64,000 bases of DNA. Origin: Vanessa cardui (taxonomy: Eukaryota > Arthropoda > Insecta > Lepidoptera > Nymphalidae). Every line of letters starts with the position of its first letter. Position 1 is the first letter of the stretch. Location: assembly GCF_905220365.1 (NCBI RefSeq), contig NC_061140.1, positions 9,178,501 through 9,242,500 on the forward strand, read 5' to 3'. The notes beneath the pieces were generated by a model. The model did not search any database. It was not told the origin of the DNA and worked only from the letters and a program-made list of their open reading frames with translations. Shown piece by piece: positions 27,401 to 42,400 of this stretch. The position numbers and the translations under genes are program-made.

Positions 27401-30400
27401 TTTAAGGTATTATTTTTCGCTATACTGTAATCTATGATGGGAAACGCTCAAAATGTGAACTGGCGTAGAACAGGATGCATCTCGAGACTAATGATAGTAA
27501 TCTAAAGATATTTTTAAACTAATAAAACATAAGAAAAACGAATCTTTTTTTAATAGTGGGGAAAGGTTCATAGCTATTATCAACTAAATAAAAAACACGA
27601 CCATACATGACAAACAGAATTATAATAATATTGTCGTTCATGACAGTCCAGTTTATAATATTCCAGAATAATTGTAGTTCTCAGTAAAAGCATCTAAAGT
27701 TGGAATGATAATAAATATATTCCGTAACTAAATTATTTGAGCCATAATACGGATGCAACATTGTTTTAGTTAGTTTATGAGACCTCCTTCCTGTATACAG
27801 AATCTAAAATAGGATTTAATATTTGTTGTAACCTAAATAATAGTAGGTTTATTTTATCTATGAATAATAATAATAAATTTATGAGTATTGCGACTAAATA
27901 TTCTACTTTTAAAAATAATTTAAATATAGCCAAAAGGTTTTATGGTTATATGATTAGTGGTCACAAACAAATTTTGAGAAGTGAACTGTTATTTCCTTTG
28001 TTCCTTTATTTACATTGGCAATCACCTTTCAAAACAGAACACAACAACAAAATATTGTTGGTCAGTGGTACACACGAGCTTGCATAAAAACCCCATTAAG
28101 TAAATGATATAAAAATATATTTATCAACTGTAAGCAAAAAAAACAGAGCAAACAGTTAATTACTAAAACGCTATTAAAAAGTTCTTGTTCTTTCGGCACA
28201 TTTTAACATTTACACAAGCTTTTAACATTTATCTACTTTTTTATCATGATTTATTAAGTTTAGAAGGCTTCGTTATATGGAACTACTCTTTATTTTCAAT
28301 TTTTTATATGTGGTGATTTTCCTTCTTGTAACCCAAAGTGTTGTTCATAATAATGGTCTATATCTAAATATTATTATGGGAGGATATACCAGTCGCTAAC
28401 CTAACTTTATCATAGGAATGTCATTCCGCCAGTGATTCAACTTGATACGCTTGAGCAGATGTCAGGCATCTGTGGGCGGATGAATCAATATTACGTAAAC
28501 AAGAGACATTCTAGCTTCAGGAACGTCGAGCGGATCATTTGGGAAATAAACACGAATAGAGCTTACGTATTTATTACTCGGAAAGATTTCGCACGCTTCA
28601 TCGCTCGTAAGGAATTTGTAATAATTTGTCGATTAAGACGTAAAGTTTAGTCTTTGCTGCTGCTGTTAGTCTATGACGCTTTTATAAATAAATGAGTAAA
28701 TAAATATGAGACAACATCACATACATTACTCTGATACCAATGTAAGTAGCTGAAGCACTTGTGTTATGGAAATCAGAAGTAACGACGGTACCACAAACAC
28801 CCAGACCCAAGATAACATAGAAAACTAATGGTAATCTACATCGACTCAGCCGGGAATCGAACCCGGGACCTCAGAGTGGCGTATCCATGAAAACTGGTGT
28901 ACACACCACTCGACCATGGAGGTCGTCAAAAATACTATAAGTATATGTATATAAGAAATGCTATAAGTGTAAAAGGAAGAGAAAATTATTCTGTAAATGA
29001 TATGCAAGATATCTATAGATAGTTGTGTGTAGTTTTAGTAACAGCCTCTCATTATTCTCAGTAGCGGTCCGAAGTCTGCAGAACTAACACTCTCCGGTAG
29101 ATTCGGAATTACTTTCGAGTTATATCAGTGAGAAATAGAGAACTGCCCTTTTAGGTACATTCGTATACAAATACAATACTGCACTATACAAAAATATTCG
29201 AAAGTTTATCCAAAAATTATAAAATGATTAAACAAGAAAGCTTTGCTTATTGGGAAAATGATATAAACAAATAGTTCTAGAGCTGAGATGGCCCAGTGGT
29301 TAGAACGCGTGCATCTTAACCGATGATTTTGGGTTCAAACCCAGGCAAGCACCACTATATATATGTGCTTAATTTGTGTTTATAATTCATCTCGTGCTCG
29401 GTGGTGAAGGAAAACATAGTGAGGAAACCTGCATGTGTGTAATTTCATCGAAATTCTGTTACATGTGCATTCCACCAACCCGCATTGGAACAGCGTGGTT
29501 GAATATGTTCCAAACCCTCTCCTTAATGGAAGAGGAGGCATTATTAGCCCAGCAGTGGGTAATTTACAGGCTGTTACTTTTACTTTAAATAGTTCCGGTC
29601 ATAAAGAATGATATTTATGCAACAGAATACATATTGATATCCAAAATTCGAACGAAAACATAGTTGAATGCTATCCGTACGTATAAATCATATGTTTTGG
29701 CTGGAATATCAATCTTCCGTGCAATGAATCAAGTAATGCGATTGTACTGGCGTCAGGGTTTGGGGACAAATAAATCAATGTCGGGTAAATAAGACATACG
29801 TATTCCAGTCAGATGTGATTGAGATATAGGTACTTTGGTTGATAAATAAACACGGAAATAATACTCCAACATTCCTTGTTTGTGTTGAGTTATTGTTCTA
29901 TGTTTTACATCACTATTTGAATAATACTAGTATTGAAGGATTGATCTGTAGTAGTAACTCTATTTATTGCTGAGGCAGGTTTATTAGCCGATTTAAAAAT
30001 TGACAGATTTCACTTTATTACTGCTGTATCATAAAGAATAACGAACGACTGGACCTTAAATTGATTAATTATTATTTAATACTTGAGAAGGTCGTCAAAA
30101 TTGTGTCTTTTTTGTTAAATAAACTATTTAAAAGAATATTTTTTTAATCAGACGTTGCTAATTAATGTTTTATATAATGGCAATCTTAATCACGTAGCAA
30201 TAAAACATGGAATATCGCGAATGATTCATTATAGAAACAAATGTAACAGCAACACTTTTATATTATCTAAAATTTCACGTTGCACATTATCTATTTGCTT
30301 ATGAATTGTATTTGCAGTACACAAAATTTCCGATTGGATGATAGGCGTTGTACAATAACACAGATCTTTGACTGAGTTGCTCATTGACAGCAATCTGTTG

Positions 30401-33400
30401 TGCACTCTGTTCGAATAAAAGGCTTTAAAGAGACCATATATAAAACTTAATTAATCAATGTATATCTGTTTGAAATAAAAATCTTCGTATTGTTTTCGAT
30501 TGACTTTGATATCAATGGATCAACCATCGCCAGTAGAGTGCGCCATGTATTTTTTCATGTAGAAGGTAATCGCCTCTAGCTCATCAACTTCTACACCGTT
30601 CAACTGATTGCCATGGCAATCATTATTCACAAAAGCAACATCTCTCACATTTTTCTACTATATAATCATACATAATCAACACACATAACAATTTTTCAAA
30701 CTTCTACGTACGTCAAAACTGTATCAAATATTTCAACGTTCTAAATTTTAAACTACCCTATATACATTTCTTTAATAACATTCTGTACCCAAAATACAAT
30801 TATATAAAAAAAATTACTGTTGAAAATAAAACTTGTCAAGTGATCCAGTTTAATTAGTATTGTATTACGATTGGAATAAATTTCGCTCTCAATTCAAGTT
30901 TATAATAACCCAAGTTAAGCTACAAGCTTGTTACTCGTTCCACTTCTTGAGTTTATTTTGTCATCGAAAATATTTTTTTAACGTTAAAACAATATATTTT
31001 TGAATTTTATTTTATTCCACGAAAAACCACAATCATGCACAAACTAACCATTGAAAGATCTTGATAGAACAAAATCGAGAAATATTGACAGATTACCGAC
31101 TAGACTTAAGCTAAAATGAATAAGAATGTTTGACATTCGCATATTACGTTTAGGTTTAGTCTAATTTATAAAAAATATATCAGAAGATTGTACATACATT
31201 TAATTTTTGTGTAATAGAGGATCGGGCCGGATGGATTAAGTATTAAATGTAACACAATAAACATTTTTTTTTTTTATTTATTTATAAGTACAAGTACAGG
31301 TACAAGTATACGATAATATAAACTCTTTGGTGTAACTAATAGTATAGAGGTGTGCAGAACCGAATACACTTATTAAGCTATCTTACTTTTCTGTCAAGGA
31401 GTTCAGTCTGTAATTAGTGTGACAGTGTTACATCGGCATATCAGCATATATCGGACAACACGTAACGCAATTACTTCTGCGTTTGATTACTTTCCAGACG
31501 TGACCTATTCATTAAATAATTCTTTGAAAAGAGAAGATTTTTTTCGTGTGTTTACGAACCTGCCTGCATTGAGATTTCTTGCGCTATTGGTTTATAAATT
31601 TGGCTCGAGACTTTGGCTATGAATATTTAGTTATAGAATGGAATACGAAATAAATAAAGAATATCTTATATAGGAATATAAAATATAAATAGTAGCAAAT
31701 ATAATAATTAAAACCCCAGGTATTCTATTTTTTTTTTTGTTCAATTAACATTTCAAACCTGTGATGGCTTCAAGTTTAAGTAAGTTATAAAATGACGAAA
31801 GTGCTTGTAACAACCTTCCTGAATAAAGTATATTTTCATTTCGATTTTATGATACGGTTAAAGTTTGCTCGTGTGCAAAGTCAGCGTTGGCGGAGGAGCC
31901 GATATAAAACAGAGCCTCCGGACATATTCGTAGTTCGCAAATATAAATTATAATGAGACTCCGTCGGGCGTATGATAAGTAACTGTCTTCACTTACTCTA
32001 TTTGTAGAGAAGGGTGTTTTCACAGTTGCCGGTCTATTTTCGTATTTGAACCTTAGTTAAAACTTATCACTTGGTGGTAGGGCTTTGTGCAAGCCCATCT
32101 GGGTAGGTACCGCCAACTTATCAGTTATTCTACCGCCAAACAACATTACTCAGTATTGTTGTGATCCGATTCGAAGGGTGAGTGAGCTAGTATAACTACA
32201 GGCACAAGGGACATATGATCCCAAAGTTGGTGGCGCTGTGACGATGTAAGGAATAGTTAATATTTCTAACAGCGTCATTGTCTATGGCTGATGATGACCA
32301 CGTACCATCAGGTGACCCTTATGTTCACCGCCAACCGATTCCATGATATAAAACAGTGCAAGAATAAAACGAAACGAGAACAATTATAAAAAATGTAATA
32401 GAACATTTTACCCTACAGACCCGCTATTTTTAACTTAAAGTGCATTTCCAAGCTCGAGGCATATATTAAATTAAACTATTAATTGGTGTTTTTCTCTATT
32501 TTTATTATTCGATTATATTCGGGGACAGCTCGAGCTCGGTCTCCGAAATCTAATTAGATCTACACAAGTCTCGATGAGCTCTACCGAACGCCAGAATCGG
32601 TAGAATCATTTTTGAGATGACGTAACTATAGATAGTCAGATTTTCTACCTAAGATCTTAAAACTGTTAAAAACATACGAGAAATATATTTTGAAAAAATC
32701 AGGAAATTAAAAAGGATTGTTATTTTCATATTTGATATTATATATACACCAACAAACCGCTGAACCGAATTTGATGAAATTTGTTATGAGGCAAACTTGA
32801 ACTACAAGAAAGGACACTACATTTTTTGCCCAACACATGACAACCAACACTAACAGTTGAGCGAAGCCGCGGTCCTATAAATGTATAATTATTGCATAAC
32901 ACAATACAATACGCTATGAATAGCATTTTAACTGAATACACCTAGAAACCCGTTTAAATTGATAAGTTATTATTAAATAAATGGAATAAACTTCACCCTT
33001 TAGTCGACTCCGACGTCAAGTTTCGCAATTTAAAATCTACCACAGTTTATTGTTATAGAACAATGCGAAATGCAAACTAAACAAGTGAACGGTCTTAATG
33101 GACTGGAGCTTCACGAATTCGCTTAAACTGTGTCCGTCATAAATCACTAAGTTGGAATTTCCTTATCGCATTATAATAAAACGTTTTAACTCGATTTAAA
33201 CTACACCGTTGGATAATTCGTATTATTTTTTTTTGCTATATTTTATCTTATAATTAAATAAAATCATTTATCAAACTCTGTAGTTAGTATAATAAGGTTG
33301 TATTTAACGTGCAATGTTTATTATTTTTTGTCAATTGTAAGCTGAGTTAGAACTATTTCCTATTACCATACCAAGTTGACATAGGACATAACATCATCTA

Positions 33401-36400
33401 TACTTATAATAAATCTGTAGGAAAGTCAATTCTGTACATGAAATATTTTTACAAAATAACTATCAGGGGGTGATCAGGGGTCGATACTGATGGCAAAAAT
33501 GCAATCAGTCAAATTTTTGTCTGTCTGTCTGTCTGTCCATATAACCGTTATAGAAACAAAATCTACTCGACGGATTTTAACGAAACTTGGTACAATTATT
33601 TTTCATACTCCTGAGCTGGTCATAGTATACTTTTCATCACGCCAAAGTCCATAGGAGCAGAGCACTGAAGGTAAATGTCTGAAAAACGGGAAAACCCCAT
33701 ATTTTGAGCTTCCGTCGCGTGTTTAGCCTTAATGGTTAAAGCTACAAAGAAATCATGTATTACGGAAATGTTCTCCTTAAAATTATACAAAAAATATCCC
33801 ATGACAGCCTATGTCTATCTTTTATGTTTGACTCACAATAACACGTGTCACTCCCAATAGCTTAGTAGTTCGAAGCTTTATGATTATATTTGTCTATTCC
33901 TACGTTTATAACACTCTCAATCATCCCACATTACAAAAGTTAACAGTATTAACTATTCCATAAAAAAATCATAGAAATCGGTATAGAAACACCAAAGTTA
34001 TACATAAAATACGCTAATAATAAAGCTATCGCACGTGAGTACTAAATCTATACTATTATATAAATCTCTAGAGTCTGTCTGTACACTTATTTTTGTCGTA
34101 ATTCGTCATGTGTTCTTTGACTGACTTAATTTTTATCATTTTTGAAATTTTTGTGTGTCTGTATCATTATAAAAATTAGCATACAGGAAAAACATGTACT
34201 TGCGCAAATCATTGGCTTTAAATACATACAAAAGTATATATAGATAGCCAAAAGGATGTGTTTGCATGTGTGTCATCGATAAACTCTGAAACTATTTGAT
34301 CGATCATTATGAAAATTGGTATGTTTATCTATTGTTTTATGGAGAAAATAATTATTTCATCCGTATCATTAAAAATAACCAACAGATGGCCCTTACGTGT
34401 ATCACGATACATTTATATTCCGATCAACCGATAATTATAAAATATAAAATAAAAAATGAAAATCTATTCAAAAAGCATAACAACTAACTTAATTTCCGTC
34501 ATATGCCAATAAACATAAAATAATCACAACAATAATAATTGTCATTTTAAAATGAGATAAATACATAAATGAATAAAATTACATATATGAGAAGAAGTGA
34601 TTAGCTGTTTTGATTATAAGAAAGTAAACAATAATCATAATCGGTAAGTATACTCATAACTCCAATAACAATGAATTTTTAGTATAAAATGTAAACGTAA
34701 GACATATAACCAAAAAAAAAAAACAATTTATTTATATAAATAGAAACCGCCATGCCATTGAAGAAACAAAAGATCGGAATATCAACAATATATGCGTAAC
34801 GTCATCCAAAAGAGCTACGGACACAACACACCAACAAGAATTACGTTTAGAAACAAATAGAATCCGAATTTCTACTTTAAGAGATGCCAAAACAGTTAGT
34901 CAACGAAATGATCAAGTTCCAGATCTTCGAACAAGCATGATTATCTAGAGATACTATTAAACCTGACAAGCCCAATTACTGGATGATGAATGATTGATGA
35001 TTGAAAAATACTAAGTCAAGAACTAGAACCAATCTCAATAAATCAGCCTTCAATTACTATATAGGTTATGATAACAAGATGAATCCCGATGTGATCATTG
35101 GTTCAATGAATATAGTATGCCCATATTGTCACACTAAATAAACTGCTGGTATATGCTACTCCACTGGTAAAATGTATTTACCACAACTGGTTGAACCACC
35201 AGAACCTCTTCTTACCTACGTTACGGGAACTATTAAGGAGTCTAAATATTTCTTTCAGTATATTAGAAATAACAATTCATGCATTTAAATGACATCTTTT
35301 GGAGTAACAAATATTGTATTGAATATTGTTTTGAAGTAACAATACAATCATTTCGCGTCTACGTTTAAAGTGTATCATATGATTGGTTCACTTCTTCCAG
35401 TATCTAAATAAAATCCCCAATTTCTGGACATTTATTTCACGGACAACGTAGAAAAAGATTGATCTTTGATGCATGTTCAGTACCACAACTAATCGAGAAA
35501 TCATCGCTAAATTTAGGATTATACCTAAAACTTCTCTAGATAGTGAAACAACAAATGATTCAAAGTAATTATCAATGCAGATAGAACGAAGAGCATAGAA
35601 GGCGTATTAAAAGCTTCCATAGCTCCTGAAGTCACAGCTGTAATTGTCGGTACAGAAATTACAAAACGAGGTATTGTTATCACTAAGCGACACAAAAACA
35701 ATCAAGGTGTCGCTGAAAAATATCAATCGTATGACAATTATTACGATTATCCAATTATGATTATGCGAGCAGAAGATGGATATCATCTCGGACTGTATCA
35801 AAATAATCTCACGACTGGCTCTGTGACATCGAAGAGTTTGATTTTGATGCGTATCGTATAATTAGAGATAATCAATCTAACCATATTCTGAAGTATCGTC
35901 AACTGTTTCGACAATTCATTGTTGACATGTACGCTATGGTCGCGAACGAAGGATTAAGCTACATTCGATGCAACCAATCAAAACTTCGAGCCAAAGGGTA
36001 CATTTATTTACGAGATACATACAGATGACAAGGTTGTAAATGTTATATCATCGATATTTGATAGAACCGGATAATAGAGGACCGTTTTTGGTGTGACACA
36101 AACTTTTCTAGACTATAGAAATTTAATTAAAATTTTCATCGTACCAACTTTACATCGAGATTACACCAACAAAAACATTCTCATAAATCATATCTGTTTC
36201 CGGATTCAAAAAAAAGAAGATAAATAAGTTTATGGGTGTTATGACCAATCTGCAGCCTATCGAGAACATTATTGACGAATATTAAATGAAATAATTTTAA
36301 GTATTTGATTAGATCTCGCATATTTCTTGATTATTTGTACATTGTATCGGTAATTAATTACAAAATGAAAAATTAAAAAAATATTTTTCTACGACTAATG

Positions 36401-39400
36401 CCCAGCGAAGCGGGCGGGTTATAGCTAGTAGATAATAAATTGCTAAAAATGAACGAGAGGTATCGTGGGTTAATCGGTAGGAACGAAGTGTGTTCGCTAT
36501 ATATTATGGTTAAATAACAGACACAATTAAAAAAATAACATCTTTTATAAATGACAAAATCGTTATAACGTTCCCGCGTGGATTAAAACAATAACAAAAA
36601 ATTAAGTTGAATTGAGAGAGGGAAAGATCGTCAAAAGTTGCCCTAACGATTTTCCTTTACGTGACGACTTTTGATATTTCACTCCACTGTAAGCCACGCA
36701 GAAGCATTTTGTTCAAAAAAATGAGTTGAAATTTTACATGATGATTCAATCCGATGACGATGCATTTTTTGTTAAGCATTACTTGATTCTAGGATTGGCT
36801 GAAACAACTCCTAAACCTTCAACATCATAAATGCGAAATATTCTATATGAATATGAAACTAATAAAAAAAATCTTAGCTATTATCACTCTTTATAGTGTT
36901 CGATTATTAATTTTCGGAAAGTGACGTCTTGTCAAAAATATCTAAGCTAGCTAATGCTGTTCAAATCCATTTTCATATTAAGACGTAACTCTTGAATTTT
37001 ATGTACCAAAATATTAAACACGATGTCTTCCTTGACCGATTTTACGTTAAGGCTTATCTTGATTTAAAAAAATAATAATTATAAAATAAACATAAAGCAC
37101 ATTTATGAACAACAGAATTAAACTTTATGTGGATCCGTTTTTTTATGAAACTCTTAAGTGGCCCTCAAATGTATACCAGAATTGTAAATATTTATGGATT
37201 CCGGTAACGACGCCACATCAGGACCGCCGTGTGCCGTAAACTGTTTTAACCTTGGAACATATCGATATTAAGACATGTATTATTTTTTAACACATTTCTC
37301 TAAATCAAAAGTTAAGGTAGCAAAAACAGTTATTGAACTAAATTTTATTGAAAGAGGATCTGATGGGAAGTGGTTAACAATATCGCCTAACCTTGGCATC
37401 AAAGATGTTATTTCCGTATGTATCTGTAGTAATATTATCTCTCTAACCTAACCCTTTAAACGGAAATACAGGAACACTAAGAATAGTTGTTTAACTGTAA
37501 AATATATTATTGATGGTATTTACCCTGACATGATTCCAACGAGTCCTACCAAGTACACTAGTATCCGTCAATTTTACCTTATGATAGATAAATTAATGAA
37601 ATAAAAAAATATATATAATTCAGATTATTTTTATGTGGAATACATATTTAAAATTATTAACGGTGTATATATAATTATACTCTATTTGATATTAGCGACG
37701 AGCTGCGGCTTCACGCGGCTGGTATACTTGTACTAAACATACTTCAGAATGTCTTAAAGTTCAAAGGTTTTTTTTCATTAGACAGTACAAACTATGTCCC
37801 TGTATTTTAAATGTGTAATAATCTTCGAAAATATTCATTTCAATTACAGGCTATAAAGGCCCTAATTGATCTATATTAAATACTATGTATTTAAGGTAAT
37901 TAGATAAGGGTTAAAGCTGTATTGCTTATCCCTTCGAAAAAAAACCATTATTTCTCGTGAAGGATAAAAATGGTTATCCCTAAGAGAGAGACATATACCG
38001 TCGCGGACTTTTTTGAAGACCTTTTTAAGGTGTGCAACGCTCAGTCATATATAAGCAAAAATATATTTATGACATCCTTTTAGACTGTAAAATAATCAGT
38101 GTCTACGTTATGTCCTTTTAAAAATCGAATCGTACACAATGACAGACAGCGGTTAACGACTTTGTTTTATACTATGTAAAGATTTACAAGTGACAACATA
38201 CTGTTGTTCCTAATCGTCTTGAAAAATCCAGATATAAATAAAATAAGAAAACAAAAAGTCCTTTAATCTGGACGTTTCCTTGTAATTTGATAAAAGTTAA
38301 AAAAAAACATTAGTTTCGCATCGAACTCCAACGGAGTGCAGTAAACTTTTTCAATTTTAACTCGATTTCAAGTACTTTTTTAATTTCAACTACGTAACTG
38401 AAGGATATACTGCCGCATATTTTTAAAAAATCTTTCTTGGATTTACGTTAGAATAACATATATCTATATTTTATTTAAACAAAAAAAATAAGTGACAATT
38501 TATTTTTGAAATTAGCTAATCTTATAATATTATTCTGTATTTTAAGCTATATGTGACTTTTATTTTTTAAATACCGAAGTATGTCACACTTTCGCATATT
38601 ATCGAAGACCTATTTTGATTATAAATAACTATGAACATAAAAAGAAGCGCCTACGAGTACTAAGACATTCGATTAATTTGTACAGTTATAACAATAAATC
38701 ATTTTTCCTTTCCTTTCGATGATTCCCTTCTATGATTTTTGCTTATTGTTTAACTAAAAAAAATAAAAATTATATGAGACAACATCACATACATTACTCT
38801 GATCCCAATGTAAGTAGCTAAAGCACTTGTGTTATGGAAAATCAGAAGTAACGACGGTACCACAAACACCCAGACCCAAGACATCATAGAAAAATAATGA
38901 TAATCTACATCGACTCAGCCGGGAATCGAACCCAGGACCTCGGAGTGGCGTATCATTCGACCACGGAGGTCGTCGAACTTTCACTTAACTATTGTGTCAA
39001 TCTGCGAATCGGTCAGGAAATTTGTTAAAATTGTCTATGAATTTGTGTCTGTAAACTAATCTTAACTTTATGCTACTAGATTTTTATGATACGAAGTGAA
39101 ATGTCGATAAAATGTTCAGAGTGTCAACACACCCGGATGACCTAGATTCTTCTATATGCCATTAGTAGCCACTGACTTGAATAAAAGGTGTTAAGGTATC
39201 ATGTCAAGCACTTTTAAATATTTGTATTATTTTGTCTAAATATATATTATTTAGCTTTGAAATTAAACTCATAAATCATTGGTTAAGATGCACCCACCAT
39301 CCACCACCCACAAACCAAAATAATGGTGAGCTGAGATGGCCCAGTGGTTAGAACGCGTGCATCTTAATCGATGAAAGCGGGTTCAAATCCGGGCAAGCAC

Positions 39401-42400
39401 CACTATATATATGTGCTTAATTTGTGTTTATAATTCATCTCAAGCTAGGCGGTGAAAGAAAACATCGTGATGAAACCTGCATGTGTCTAATTTCATCGAA
39501 ATTCTGCCACATGTGCATTCCACCAACCCGCATTAGAACAGCGTGGTGGAATATGTTCCAAACCCTCTCCTTAATAGAAGAGGAGGCCTTATCCCAGCAG
39601 TGGGAAATTTACAGGCTGTTACTTCTTTACTTACTTCTAAATCATTGGTGTAATCTACGTCAATCTAATCAGTTCAAAAGGCAGCATTTCCCGAGGTCTT
39701 CGATTTATACTCACATTGACAAATAACAAAAATATTGGGTATCTTCGTCAAGGAATCTCAGCCTGAAAGTTGGTAGGCTATCGTGCCTCAGGTAGTACGT
39801 AAAGACTTAGTAGCTTAAACTTTTTCAAATCGTGTCGGATTCGGATCTGAAACAGCTATCCCAGATTATAAGAGACGGAGATAGAGCTGTCTCTGTACTG
39901 GAATTGACTAGTTATTCTACCGCCAAATAACAGTACTCAGTCTTCTTGTGTTTCGGTTTGAAAGGTGAGTGAGCCAGTGTAACTACAGGCACAAGGGACA
40001 TAACATCTTAGTTCCCAAGGTTGGTGGCAAATTGACAATGTAAGGAATAGTTAATATTTCTTACAGCGTCCTTGTTTATGGGTGATGGTGACCACTTACT
40101 ATCAGGTGGCCCATATGCTCGTCCGCCAACTTACACCATAAAAAAATGTAAAAAAAGTACAATTTAATTCACTAATTTCCTTTTTAAAAATGATTGTGCT
40201 CCGTTTTATTGTAACTGTATTGATTTTTTCTTGTTTAAAGAGGGAACCGATATCAAGTAACAATGGAGAACACCGCGATCAAAATTCAAAAAGTGTATTC
40301 GATTGAGGCAAGAACATCCGGAATCCCAGAGTAATAATCGTCTGACGTTTATTATCATTCGAAAATTGCGTACATTTTATTCTACAGTCAATTTTAAGAA
40401 CTCACTTTTCACAAATGAGATATTTCATTCTTGAAATGTGATAACCAAATCACAGTTATACCCTATTTTGATACTCGTGTCAGATATTCTAACATTTATA
40501 AACTATGATGACACGCGGTCAAGATTTATACAGTAACTAGTTTTAGTTCATATTTGTATATATGTATTTATGCATTTAATGTTGTTAATTTTTTAGTATT
40601 AAATATGATGACAATAATTTATTTCATTTCACAAGCGTTATTTGTGTGCGTTCCGATTCGGTGGTATTGATTTCATCTTTGCTTTAAGTGCTCATATTTT
40701 CAAGTTTAATAGCATCGTAAAAGATCTTGTGCCTCTTTTAGACTCATACAGTATTTAGATTTAATACTAACACATCCGAGGCTTTTCCCACGTGGAATTC
40801 AGTTTCTGATGCTTTAAGAACTTGCATACAAGCCTAAAATAGCATGTATATTAGTCTCAAACTTGTTTCATACCATTTTTTTATTAAAATTGACTCATGG
40901 TTTAACAGTAGTTGCGTAACAGATATACACAAAGAATTACTGTCGCCCTTAGAAAAAAATTAGTACAGATAAAGGATTTTCCGGATGGTTTTATTCAAAA
41001 CATAAAACGATGAAAATAGAATTCTTGCTTAGTTGATTAATTTAATATTTAAATTATCTACTTAGTACTACAGTTTTGTAATAAGTCAGAATAGAAATTC
41101 AATAAAAATAATTATTTCTATACTCCCAAATATTACTTAATCAAAACAATTTTTTTATTAAATTTTACATTAATTTTCTCGTCTATTGTTGTTACACTTT
41201 GCCTCTCGTAAATCGTCAGTCAATCAACGATTTTCCCAGAGAGTCCTTTGAATTCAGAATACGACCCGTCCAATCAGAATTCTAAAGATTCGTGCTAACA
41301 GACAGATCCTTCGATAATAACGATTGATCGGACCCAATTCGGACGGAGCAGATTATATTAACATCGAATATCGCTTACATACGTTGGGCTAACTTGAACA
41401 TGTGTTTGTGACATTTATTTGAAAGTCAATGACAATAAACGAATTTCAAACCCCTTTCAGTCTGACGTGAAATATTGGCACACAGTTTCATGATTCAGAA
41501 GTTAAAGTGATAAAATTTAAAGGACTTCGCCTAATAGTTTATACGTGTATCTTACAGTATAATTGCATATGGAAAGTCTGTAATGGACCCCAAGTGTTAT
41601 AGGACCTTCAGGGTTACGGTGGGGCTAGCTCGATACATTTATTATAGTAATGCTTTACCATAATTGCGCTCAAGCACGCAAAACGAGTCATCACTGTTTC
41701 ACCAAATCACTAAAGCAATCTTCGAGGCCTTCAGCCTTCTAGTGAATTGCCTTACTCCCTCCCTAGATGTATCTTTGAACGTATTATGATGATGATACTG
41801 TGTATATCAAATTATGACTAAGATATAACGTTTTTGTAACAATATTTGTGAAATAGAATATAGAATATAAATATTTATATAGAAACTATTTATTGCTTAT
41901 ATTTCCATAAACAATTGAATAAAGAACGTCTTATCACATCTTAATCAAATGGGCCTACTGAGCTCACATGATAGTTATGAATTTGGACTAACTTCACCCA
42001 ACCTAATTATACAAAGTGGAGTCAACACTTAGGGAATTTGCATGATAATAGTGTTTACGAAGGCGACAATTTAGCATAGCAAGCGATGGCCGTGTTTTGT
42101 GTAACAAGTTTCGTGGTAATACAAGCAATTTTTATATAAGCTGTAAGAGAACAATCTTAGGACAAGAAAATTACTGGAATAGTTTCGAAATTAATGCAAG
42201 TAACAGCGTACTGACCCACAGCTGGGCCAAAATTAAATTTTTCGGACAATGTTAGGAATGAATAACTTGGATACATGTGGCAGATTTTCATTCAACACAA
42301 ACAAAGTTCCCTCACAATTTTTTAACCGAAATTTAAGTGCCTGAAAAATCAGTTGTCATCAAATTAAAGCTACAATATTCGATTTCAAATAACGTGTTCT

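Noticed and set aside
33519..33537. TCTG tetranucleotide repeat as a separate microsatellite
   Set aside because: It is a common internal part of Helitron-like 5' regions and is covered by that entry.
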